From CAZUGA01 sp964619885 (GTDB taxonomy: Bacteria > Pseudomonadota > Gammaproteobacteria > Methylococcales > UBA1147), in NCBI GenBank assembly GCA_964619885.1, contig CAZUGA010000037.1, forward strand, positions 1 through 48,819: a stretch of DNA of 48,819 bases, read 5' to 3'. Both the position numbers and the translations under genes were made by a program. The notes beneath the pieces were generated by a model. It ran no database searches. It was given only the letters and a program-made list of their open reading frames with translations, and was not told the origin of the DNA. Below, one piece after another: positions 17,540 to 25,400 of this stretch. Positions within the stretch are counted from its first letter, which is position 1. The number at the start of each line of letters is the position of its first letter.

Positions 17540-19213
17540 TCAGCCTGCACAGCAAGACAATTGTTTGACATCCTTAGCAAAGGTCTGCGCACAAAGCTTA
17601 AGGCCTTCAACCATGGTTAAATAAGGAAACAACTGTCCCGCCAGTTCCTCGACTGTCATTTGGTTACGGATTGCCAGCGCGGCGGTCTGGATCATTTCGC
17701 CGGCTTCCGGAGCGACGATCTGTACGCCGAGGATGCGGCCACTCGCCTTTTCCGCGACCAGTTTGATAAATCCGTGGGTTTCAAAGTTTGCCAACGCACG
17801 CGGCACGTTGTCCAGAGCTAAGCTTCGGCTCTCGGTTTCGATGTTCTGTGTATGGGCTTCGGCTTCGCTCAAGCCTACGGTAGCCATTTGCGGATCGGTA
17901 AACATCACCGCCGGCATCGCTGAAAGGTTCAGTGAGGCCTCACCGCCGGTCATATTGATCGCCGCCCGGGTTCCGGCCGCCGCCGCGACATAGACAAACT
18001 GTGGTTGGCTGGTGCAGTCACCGGCGGCATAGATATGTCCCACGCTGCTGCGCATATGGTCATCAATCTGGATGGCACCCGAACGGTCGGTTTTGACACC
18101 GACCTTATCCAACGCCAAGGATTCGGTATTCGGCGGCCGTCCGGTGGCCATCAGCAAATGGTCGCCTTTGATGGCACCGTGTTTGCAGTTAACGATGAAC
18201 TTGCCGGCAGAAAACAAGCTTTTTTTGTATTGGACGGCGTCCGCTTGGCTATGGGTTAGAATGCGCATCCCTTCCAATTCCAATACCTTTTGCAATGCCG
18301 CACCGATGGCTGGATCTTCGCTGTACATCAGCGTATGCCGGGCCAACAGCGTGACCTTAGATCCCAACCGCAGAAAAGCCTGTGCGAGTTCCAGTGCGAC
18401 AATGCCGGCACCGATGACAATCAGGTGTTCCGGCAATTTTTCAGCCACCAAGGCTTCGGTAGACGTCCAATAGGGCGTTCCCGCGAGTCCCGGTATCGGA
18501 GGAATGGCCGGCGACGAGCCGGTGGCGATCAGGAAACGGTCGGCGATAATCTCGATATAGTCGCCGTGTTCCTGGTCTACGATCAAGGTATGCGCATCGC
18601 TAAAGTGGGCATCACCACGGACCAATGTCATTTCAGACTTGGCATCGAGGATATCTTCGTATTTGGCCGCGCGCAATTCATCGACCCGCGCTTGTTGTTG
18701 GGCGACCAGTTCGGCACGATCGATCACCGGTGTGTGTTTTGCCAGTCCTTTGAACGCATGGGATTTTTGATGTTGGGCCAGGTGTGCGGCTCGGATCATG
18801 ATTTTTGAAGGTACGCAGCCGACATTCACACAAGTTCCACCAATCACCGGTTCCCGTTCGATGATCGTCACCCGGGCGCCTTCTTCAATGGCTCTGAGAC
18901 CGCAGGCAAAGGCCGCTGAGCCACTACCGATAATCGCAACATGGAGTTGATCACCACCGTTACTTTTTTGAGCCGACGCTGCACCGGTGATCACCGGTTC
19001 ATCGTCGTTAAGCGGATCGACTTTATAACCCTTCCCTTCGATGGTCTCGATCAATGAATCAAGTGTGGTATTACCCCTCACCTTGAGATCGCCCTTCGCC
19101 TCCGGATAAGAGACCTTGATCTGAACGCCTTTGAGCTGATTCAGTGTTTTTTCTATTCCGGCCGCACAACTGGGGCAGGTCATTCCTTCTATTTTAAGTG
19201 CTTTGGTCCACAT
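17540..19213 (-). CDS. merA: Mercuric reductase MerA
   Basis: About 557 residues. The N-terminal heavy-metal-associated (NmerA) domain carries GMTCPSC. The flavin disulfide-reductase core has GSGSAAFA, the redox pair in GGTCVNVGCVPSK (C128, C133), and the NADPH-binding GAGIVALELAQAF. The C-terminal dimer domain ends with the vicinal pair SCCAG (C554, C555) that receives Hg(II). It reduces Hg(II) to Hg(0) with NADPH. I chose ATG at 19213 because GGAG lies 7 bp before it; the ATG at 19225 has no ribosome site but would extend the protein by four residues. It lies 52 bp after the small membrane protein gene. Confidence 0.97.
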   Translation of the reverse strand: MWTKALKIEGMTCPSCAAGIEKTLNQLKGVQIKVSYPEAKGDLKVRGNTTLDSLIETIEGKGYKVDPLNDDEPVITGAASAQKSNGGDQLHVAIIGSGSAAFACGLRAIEEGARVTIIEREPVIGGTCVNVGCVPSKIMIRAAHLAQHQKSHAFKGLAKHTPVIDRAELVAQQQARVDELRAAKYEDILDAKSEMTLVRGDAHFSDAHTLIVDQEHGDYIEIIADRFLIATGSSPAIPPIPGLAGTPYWTSTEALVAEKLPEHLIVIGAGIVALELAQAFLRLGSKVTLLARHTLMYSEDPAIGAALQKVLELEGMRILTHSQADAVQYKKSLFSAGKFIVNCKHGAIKGDHLLMATGRPPNTESLALDKVGVKTDRSGAIQIDDHMRSSVGHIYAAGDCTSQPQFVYVAAAAGTRAAINMTGGEASLNLSAMPAVMFTDPQMATVGLSEAEAHTQNIETESRSLALDNVPRALANFETHGFIKLVAEKASGRILGVQIVAPEAGEMIQTAALAIRNQMTVEELAGQLFPYLTMVEGLKLCAQTFAKDVKQLSCCAG

Positions 19214-19265
19214 CGGTGACTCCATTTTTTTTCGAATACTTGGATTCTTTTGCGGCTATTGCTGA

Positions 19266-19478
19266 TTACATCCGTCGCCTTTGCAAGGTGTTTGGGTTTT
19301 GCAAGCATCTGTACAATACCGGGACAATAAGACAACCGAGAATCAACAAAACAGGCAAACCGGTCAGCCAACCGAAGACCGTAGCAGCGCCGCACGTGCT
19401 CAGGTAGATCAATAATAGAGGCAGATAACACACTACGAAATGCCATAGAAAAAACTGTCGCCGCAAATCCTTCATCAT
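19266..19478 (-). CDS. 70-residue two-helix membrane protein between merP and merA
   Basis: The ATG at 19478 sits one base after the merP stop, so translation is probably coupled. The product has two hydrophobic segments (about 9-28 and 35-56), four cysteines (VVCYL, STCGA, LGCLI, YRCLQ) and a basic tail. The slot is where MerF, MerC or MerE occurs in other operons, but it lacks the CC-x-x-P vicinal pair of MerF and does not resemble MerE. I describe it as an unassigned membrane component of the mercury uptake system. Confidence 0.7.
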   Translation of the reverse strand: MMKDLRRQFFLWHFVVCYLPLLLIYLSTCGAATVFGWLTGLPVLLILGCLIVPVLYRCLQNPNTLQRRRM

Positions 19479-19479
19479 T

Positions 19480-19797
19480 TTATTCTGGCTTTAGCGTGGA
19501 CGGATACCCCGCATTCGTCGTTGCCTGAGTCAAGGCATCAATATTGGTCATATTAACGTCAAAGGTTACACTGGCCGTCTTAGCGTCGTAATCGACTTTG
19601 GCATCTTTTACACCGTCCACTTTCTCAAGTGCTTTGCGGATGGTGATCTTGCACATCGGGCAGTCCATTTTCTGCACATCCAACGTGACCGTTTTGAACA
19701 TATCTGAGGGGTTGGCGGGCGATTCCGCCGCACTAACTGACGCCAGAGGAATCAAAACCAATAACGTCATCACTAATCTATTCAATATAATTCGCAT
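19480..19797 (-). CDS. merP: Periplasmic mercury-binding protein MerP
   Basis: 105 residues from the ATG at 19797, which has an AGGAG ribosome site 8 bp upstream. A signal peptide (about 1-23, ending VSAA) is followed by an HMA fold with KMDCPMC (C46, C49). MerP binds Hg(II) in the periplasm and passes it to MerT. An ATG farther upstream (19830) would extend into merT and interfere with the signal peptide, so I reject it. The motif reads MDC in place of the usual MTC. It follows merT by 10 bp. Confidence 0.93.
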   Translation of the reverse strand: MRIILNRLVMTLLVLIPLASVSAAESPANPSDMFKTVTLDVQKMDCPMCKITIRKALEKVDGVKDAKVDYDAKTASVTFDVNMTNIDALTQATTNAGYPSTLKPE

Positions 19798-19807
19798 GAA
19801 ACATCTC

Positions 19808-20176
19808 CTATTCAATAAAATATGGGGCATACCACGGGAACGCCAGCAGCGCGAGCAAAATCACGGAACCGACCCAAAAAATATTGCGCTGGTTGTGCTT
19901 AACCGACGCTGAAGCACAGGCTTCACCGGTTTCACAATTATCCGGCACCAGATACAGCTTACGAAACCCAAGCCCGATACAAACCAGGGTGGCAATCAAA
20001 AAAATAGGGCGCACGGCTTCCATCGACGTTAACGTGGTCATCCAGGCACCGCCGATGCCGAGTGATAGCAAAACCAAAGGCCCAATGCAGCAGGCTGATG
20101 CGCCAATGGCTGCCAGAACCGCGCCAACCCCGAGCCAGCTTGGCCTCTTAAATGTTTTTTCAATATCGCTTGACAT
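19808..20176 (-). CDS. merT: Mercuric ion transporter MerT
   Basis: The protein has 122 residues with three membrane helices. The first carries the vicinal pair in GASACCIGPL (C29, C30), and the cytoplasmic loop carries CETGEAC (C81, C87), matching C24/C25 and C76/C82 of Tn501 MerT. It moves Hg(II) from MerP into the cytoplasm for MerA. It has an AAGGAG ribosome site and its own MerR-type promoter (20210-20240) 34 bp upstream. Confidence 0.95.
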   Translation of the reverse strand: MSSDIEKTFKRPSWLGVGAVLAAIGASACCIGPLVLLSLGIGGAWMTTLTSMEAVRPIFLIATLVCIGLGFRKLYLVPDNCETGEACASASVKHNQRNIFWVGSVILLALLAFPWYAPYFIE

Positions 20177-20209
20177 GGCTAAGCTCCTTCAATAATCGCG
20201 TTAAACCCA

Positions 20210-20240
20210 GTTTAAGATCCGTACTATAGTCCGGTGTCAA
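20210..20240 (-). promoter_or_regulatory. MerR-type promoter/operator P3, upstream of merT
   Basis: The -35 is TTGACA (20235-20240), the dyad is CCGGACTATAGTACGG (20219-20234), and the -10 is TTAAAC (20210-20215). The spacer is 19 bp. The dyad has one arm mismatch to CCGTA-N6-TACGG. Confidence 0.85.
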
Positions 20241-20292
20241 GTGGGTCTTTAATATATTTATGTCTATCTCAATAAGACGGTCAGTCAATCGG

Positions 20293-20493
20293 TTAATTCG
20301 GGTCGACATTTTCCGCGCCACGCGCTATCCATCGCTGGTAACACTCGTGGTCGCAAAAGTGATAAACCGCATCACCGATCTCCCGCGTCCGACTGGTACC
20401 CGGCTCGCTTGGAATGAGTTCACAACATTCGGTACACCGCCGGCCGGTATTACAAATTTCATCGCTTTCTGGGTGATTATGTTGATTTATCAT
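20293..20493 (-). CDS. Small Cys-rich, DUF3330-like metal-binding protein of the mer locus
   Basis: 66 residues with C14, C20, C23, C24 and then YHFCDHECYQRW (C47, C51). The two Cys-x2/3-Cys pairs resemble TRASH/treble-clef metal sites. Such small proteins annotated DUF3330 are known next to mer genes. It lies 116 bp before merT and 33 bp after its own MerR-type promoter P2. The ATG at 20493 has a moderate GGGG ribosome site. I infer a mercury-binding or MerD-like antagonist role, but no activity is established. Confidence 0.8.
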   Translation of the reverse strand: MINQHNHPESDEICNTGRRCTECCELIPSEPGTSRTREIGDAVYHFCDHECYQRWIARGAENVDPN

Positions 20494-20525
20494 GAGTCTA
20501 CCCCGTAATTTTGGATTCGGTGCAA

Positions 20526-20556
20526 GTATTTATCCAGTACTATGATACGGAGACAA
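20526..20556 (-). promoter_or_regulatory. MerR-type promoter/operator P2, upstream of the DUF3330-like gene
   Basis: The -35 is TTGTCT (20551-20556), the dyad is CCGTATCATAGTACTG (20535-20550, one arm mismatch), and the -10 is AAATAC (20526-20531). The spacer is 19 bp, the same as in P1, P3 and P4. Confidence 0.72.
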
Positions 20557-20588
20557 ATTGGCGTCTGTAGAGAACCGCTAATATTAAA

Positions 20589-20755
20589 CCTGAATCCGTG
20601 GCTCCACTACGGCACAAGGCACAAGGCACAAGCTTTTGATTCCACAGCGGTCAAGAAATGCTCGCTTAACAGTGGGGTGAAGCTAAAAATTATTATTCTC
20701 CCTGTGAAACCAATATCTTGCACCTTGTTAACCGCATTGAAGTCACGGATCCAGG
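20589..20755. mobile_element. 167-bp inverted-repeat element (MITE-like) with TTAAA duplication
   Basis: The left end CCTGAATCCGTG and the right end (reverse complement) CCTGGATCCGTG agree at 11 of 12 bases. TTAAA flanks both sides (20584-20588 and 20756-20760), a target-site duplication. No transposase could fit, so it is non-autonomous or a deletion relic. Inside is GGCACAA three times in tandem (20611-20631). The same terminal sequence ends the element at 1-55. It lies between mer promoters P1 and P2. Confidence 0.8.
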
Positions 20756-20803
20756 TTAAAACCTTAGAAACACGAGAAATTTGTTTTTAGAACGATTTCG
20801 CAT
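20756..20803 (-). other. 15-codon reading frame behind mer promoter P1
   Basis: ATG at 20803 follows an excellent ribosome site (AAAGGAG, 20814-20820) and lies 35 bp after the P1 -10. The frame reads MRNRSKNKFLVFLRF and stops at TAA within the TTAAA duplication of the inserted element. Removing the element leaves the same stop, so it is either a leader peptide or the stub of a gene lost before the insertion. Confidence 0.4.
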
Positions 20804-20838
20804 GGTAAATTTTCTCCTTTTTTAGTCAGGAGAAATAT

Positions 20839-20869
20839 TTATACACTCCGTACTGCGATACGGTGTCAA
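20839..20869 (-). promoter_or_regulatory. MerR-type promoter/operator P1, just after merR
   Basis: The -35 is TTGACA (20864-20869), the dyad is CCGTATCGCAGTACGG (20848-20863, perfect CCGTA-N6-TACGG arms), and the -10 is GTATAA (20839-20844). The spacer is 19 bp. This is the best match to the Tn501 mer operator in the window. It starts 22 bp after the merR stop and points away from merR. Confidence 0.85.
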
Positions 20870-20891
20870 GCCCGATGGTTATCCACCAAAA

Positions 20892-21296
20892 TTACGAAGA
20901 TATGTCGATCGCATCGGACAGTGCATCTATAATCGAGCAATGCTCGGTAGAGTGTTCTTTAAGGCAGGCATCGATGAGCTGACTAAGCGCTCTGTCAATA
21001 GAGTGAAGGTCTGCAATTTGCCCCTCGATTCGGGCCTTTATTTGTTCGGCTAGCACTCTCACATCACCGCAATGACCGTCACCCAGCGATAAAAGCTGTT
21101 CGATTTCCTTGAGCTTGAAGCCTAATTGCTGTGCTCGTTTGATAAAATGCACGCGGGCAATATACGTAGCCGGGTATTCCCGGTATCCATAATTGGGCTT
21201 GTTCGGCTCTTCAAGTAAGCCGATACGCTGGTAGTAGCGTATCGTTTCTACATTAACGCCCGCAGCGCGCGCAAGTTTTCCAATGGTTAAGTGCAT
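20892..21296 (-). CDS. merR: Mercury-responsive regulator MerR
   Basis: 134 residues, with an N-terminal winged helix (LTIGKLARAAGVNVETIRYYQRIGLL), a coiled-coil dimer helix, and the three Hg(II) ligands C76, C111 and C120. Their 35- and 9-residue spacings are identical to C82, C117 and C126 of Tn501 MerR. It should repress, and with Hg(II) activate, promoters with a 19-bp spacer by untwisting them. Unlike in Tn501 and Tn21, merR is codirectional with the structural genes and has a separate upstream region. Confidence 0.95.
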   Translation of the reverse strand: MHLTIGKLARAAGVNVETIRYYQRIGLLEEPNKPNYGYREYPATYIARVHFIKRAQQLGFKLKEIEQLLSLGDGHCGDVRVLAEQIKARIEGQIADLHSIDRALSQLIDACLKEHSTEHCSIIDALSDAIDISS

Positions 21297-21368
21297 TCGT
21301 CGATTTTAGAAACGATCTGTTAAAAGCAGCGGTTTGCCAATCGGTTTTTCGTAGCATTGCTAATTCAA

Positions 21369-21397
21369 ACTATATCATTGATCGATCTACACCTTAA
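21369..21397 (-). promoter_or_regulatory. Possible merR promoter
   Basis: TTAAGG (21392-21397) and TATAGT (21369-21374) are separated by 17 bp, a normal sigma-70 arrangement with a weak -35. It lies about 70 bp before merR. No MerR dyad overlaps it, so autoregulation in the Tn501 style is not evident. Confidence 0.35.
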
Positions 21398-21433
21398 TAA
21401 AATAGACTGATCCCTTCTTGGGTTTTTCGAGAT

Positions 21434-22366
21434 CTAATTGATCCGATGTTGTCTTTGCGTTTCGTCGTCAATATATTCGAGTATTGCTGTTGCCTCCTCT
21501 AGGTTCAAACGCATATTAGGCATAGCCAGATTGTTATACTTTTTGTATAGCGCCATCGCCAACGGATCTTTTTTCTCCAACATCTGATCCGGAGCCTTCA
21601 ACCAATCTAGCAGCCATTGCCGATCTCGAATTTGAGTTACAGCGATTAGATCCGGACCCAACGCATCATCTGGCTCATGACCGCTAACCGAATGGCAGGT
21701 CGCGCAACGTGTACGAAACAGATCTTCACCTCTGGAAATACTGCGTAATTCTGGCGCATGGCTATAGTCTCCACCCCGCTGAGCCACCCGCCAGTCGGTC
21801 AGCCAATTAGTCAGCTGATCCGCCAGTACATGAGGATTCTCAAACGGCGACCGCTTCATCCAACGCCCGGTGCTCTGGTTGCCAATGATTAAACTGACAT
21901 TATGGTTATTGGAACCATCCTGGATTTCCTCTACGTATAGTCCCAACTTTCTGCGCAGCAGGACGATATCGCTCTCAGTACCGGTCAAAAAGGTCCAGTT
22001 GGCACGAAATCTTTGCTTGTACTGCTTTAAAATTTCTGGCGTATCGTTTTCGGGATCGATCGTAATTGAATAGAAGAATATGTCCTTTCCCAAGCGATTC
22101 CCCAGTATATTCTGCACACGCATCAATTGAGCGGTCTCCAGTGGACATGAATCCTTGCAATGGGTATAAATGAAATTGATTGCAACGATCTTGTCTTTTA
22201 TCAGATCGTCAAAAAAATGAACCGTTTCACCTTGTTCGGTAATCAGCGGGACATTGGGGAAATAATTAGCCCCCCAAGGTGAAGCAGCACTAGCGATATT
22301 TAGGTTTCCGAAAACCAATAGGGCGATGGCCGCCACCCAATTGTATTTGCGCATAGTCATTCTCAT
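21434..22366 (-). CDS. SCO1/SenC-like copper chaperone fused to a C-terminal cytochrome c domain
   Basis: 310 residues. A signal peptide (about 8-28) is followed by a SCO thioredoxin-like domain with the copper-binding CKDSCP motif (C70, C74) and the distal His in NNHNVSLI (H155). A mono-haem class I cytochrome c domain then carries CATCH (C221-H225) and a likely axial Met in AMPNM. SCO proteins deliver copper or reduce thiols in the periplasm; the haem domain suggests electron transfer to or from a partner. It lies 89 bp after the multicopper oxidase gene, most likely in one operon and serving that enzyme. A start at M5 (22354) is also possible. Confidence 0.9.
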   Translation of the reverse strand: MRMTMRKYNWVAAIALLVFGNLNIASAASPWGANYFPNVPLITEQGETVHFFDDLIKDKIVAINFIYTHCKDSCPLETAQLMRVQNILGNRLGKDIFFYSITIDPENDTPEILKQYKQRFRANWTFLTGTESDIVLLRRKLGLYVEEIQDGSNNHNVSLIIGNQSTGRWMKRSPFENPHVLADQLTNWLTDWRVAQRGGDYSHAPELRSISRGEDLFRTRCATCHSVSGHEPDDALGPDLIAVTQIRDRQWLLDWLKAPDQMLEKKDPLAMALYKKYNNLAMPNMRLNLEEATAILEYIDDETQRQHRIN

Positions 22367-22455
22367 AGAAAAGTTGTATTTTCTAAAGAGAATCCGCAGT
22401 GAACAAACTTCTGCTCACCGCGGATTCATTCCTAATGTTTTAGCTCATATGAGAA

Positions 22456-25400
22456 CTACAGATTTTCACCTCCTTGATCGAGTAGTCCACGCACCCGATG
22501 GATCGCGCTATCAATCGTAAATGGTGTTGGGCAGTTGACGACGTGCGGTGATTCTAGGTTGTCAAAGTTATAGTTGTTATTGCCGATATTCGGCGCGGCC
22601 ACCGCGGGTGGCCATTCTATAACTTCCAGAACACCATCAGCACGTAATTCTTTAAGCTGCTCAAGGCCCTTAACAACCCCGACACTATCCGTCGCCGGCG
22701 TCAGCCAATGCGCGAAACCGATGTGCCACATTGGGCTGTAATCGTCTTCAGGCATAAAGTAGGAAGGAACTCCAACCTGACTACCGAACGGTCCACCACC
22801 CAATATGCCATTGCCATCCTCAGGTGTCCTTGGATAAGAATCGCGGATCGGTTGAGGTGGCAGGAATTGAATCAACGGTACAGCAGCAGCCGCCAAGAAT
22901 TTATGCTTGGGTACATAAGGCACGCCCATTGCCATCGACGGTCCAAACGGATAAGTATCCATGACGATGTAGTACGGCAGGTAATCGCCTTCTCCAGACC
23001 AAGATTTGTGCAACTTCATCGTTACATGAGGATTTTCTCCTTCGGTCACCAGCTCAAGCACATGCCCTGAAGCATGTAAGGCCCCCCATTCTCTTCCATT
23101 ATAAAAACACTTCGTATTTGCCGGAAGATCTGGGAAACTCAAACAACTTTCGTCGATCCTGTTATGTTCCCAAGGGTTGTCACCCCACTTGATGATGATC
23201 GCGTTAAATACCACGTCTTTCCCGCCAAAGTTAACGCGGCGAAGCGGCGAGTAGGTATTATTGTCATCAACATTTGGTATACCCTCAGGATTCTCGTCCC
23301 TGGCCCATACCGGATTGGGTAAATCGCCTATGAAGGTCCAGTCTCCATTTTCCGAAACTTTGGCTTCGGAGGTCGCGGCTTCAGGCGCTTTGGCCAACGC
23401 ACCGGCCCAAGCTAGCCCCAACTCATCCGCCAACTTCTCATCACTCACGTCATGCAGGAAAAACCATACATCTGTTTCGTTTCCTTCAGCATCAACATTG
23501 GTTCCTTTGGTGAGCGGGAAAGTCACGGTACCACGTTCATTATCCGGCTCTGGAATAGTGAGCGCGTCACCGATTGGATTGTCACGAACATTGTCCAATT
23601 CACCGATCACTGCATCCCTGACCCACACCGATACGGGATCCAACCTCGGACCGTACTGTCCAACGCCATCACCTAATCTTGCGGTCGGCAGCGCCACCGT
23701 ATCCACGTAGCTTACACCATCCCAACTGGGCAATGGTGTTGGCATCAGCTTAACCTGCCCGGGATGCTCGATATCCCAACGTAATAGCATGGCATGGTCT
23801 TCGTGCTGGGTATTGTGGCAATGCTCCATAAAGGTTCCGGCAAATTCCCGAAAGCGCAGCGCCAATTCAACCACGTCGCCGCTGTCAGGCTGAGGCCCGA
23901 TACGGTACACATCCTTTCGCGCCCATTTTTCCCATTCCGGTGGTTCTTTGCCGTTTCGTCTCAGCACGATACCCTCTTCGAAATGGATATGGACCGGATG
24001 GCTCCATGTGCCACTGTTGACCAATCGCCAAACCTCCAGGCCTTCTGAGTCTTTACTGGGCGCAGACGAAAGGCGACGAGGATCCATTCCAAAGCCTTTA
24101 CCACCATCGGTTTCCATAGACCATGGCGCATCATCCGTTGGTTGTTTTTCAAACTCGAAAGTCCGATGAAGGGCGTTGGCAAGCTCCTCTTCGTTGGGTC
24201 TTCGCAGTGGAATCATTTGCTGCTTTCCAGCCACGTACTCAGCAGGATTCATACTGCGATCCTTACCATTGTATTCATGTACCCGGAATTCCATGAATTT
24301 ACCAACGACCGGATCACCACCGACCCAGCGATCGGCTTTGCCATCACCGTCATCGTCCTTGGTCTTTGGTGAATAGTTGCCACTTGCGATATCCGCCATC
24401 GCAATCGCCCTGTCCGTCGCTTGACCATCCTTATGCTGCAGCAAATTGACCATATAAAGCTTGTCGCCTGGTTTGAATTTGCTGAAATCGATAATGATGT
24501 CATAACGTTCCGCGATACCCTGGGTTGGCAATTCACCATTCTCAAAATAGACGGTATGTTCCATAATATTGCCGTCATTCGCGATCATATAAAAAGGTAC
24601 AGGATTACCTCGTTCATCCATCAATCCCACTTTGAAATAGCGCGAAACCGAACCGTTCAACAAGCGAAAACGATATTTGCGCGAACGAACATCCATATAC
24701 GGTTTGAATAACCAATTGACCGTCATCACGTCGCCGATGAAACCATTCTGATTAAAAGGATTGAACCAAAGTTGACCTTCACGATCCCAGGCTTTTTCCG
24801 CCAAAACCAGATTGACGTCATAATCACGATTTCCCCAATCCAACGCGGTACCGCTGGGAAAGCGCAAATTAACCCCATCATCGATAGATTCATTACCGCG
24901 ATCCAGCGCGCTGTAATAGTTCATCATCGCAACATTGCCTTTGTAGACATTTTGCGCGGTGAAATCCAGCATATGGTCGTGGAACCAGTGCGTACTCATA
25001 GTTTCGCGCCAATCGCCCGGCAATTTCTTGATACCACCGCGACCATCCGGCGCACCCGCTCTGGGATCACTGGCATCGGTATTGATCGAGTCATTACCGG
25101 CAATGACCATGGGCCACCGATAGTCATAATACTGCCCGGGAAAGTAAAAGCTATTGGCATAACCATCGCTTTCTGCGGGGTTATGACCGTTATGCTCGTG
25201 AGTGGTAATCGTGTGCACGCCAAATCCTTTGTTGGCGGCCACATCAATCGGTAGCGCATTGTAATGACGCATCAATACCGATTCTCCGTAACGAACATTT
25301 AGAAGCTTAGGCGGGAATGTACCGTCGAAGGTCCAAAGGGCCGTCGATTCCTGAACCGGCATATTCGGATGGAATTTTACATCGATACCATCGGTCGTGC

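Noticed and set aside
19798..19830. Upstream start for merP
   Set aside because: It would place hydrophilic residues before the signal peptide and overlap merT; the inner ATG has the AGGAG site.
20611..20631. Three tandem GGCACAA units as a CRISPR or iteron array
   Set aside because: Units are only 7 bp with no spacers and lie inside the inverted-repeat element.
20542..20790. 82-codon plus-strand frame over the inverted-repeat element
   Set aside because: It covers the P2 -35, both element ends and the duplication; no ribosome site and no homology visible.
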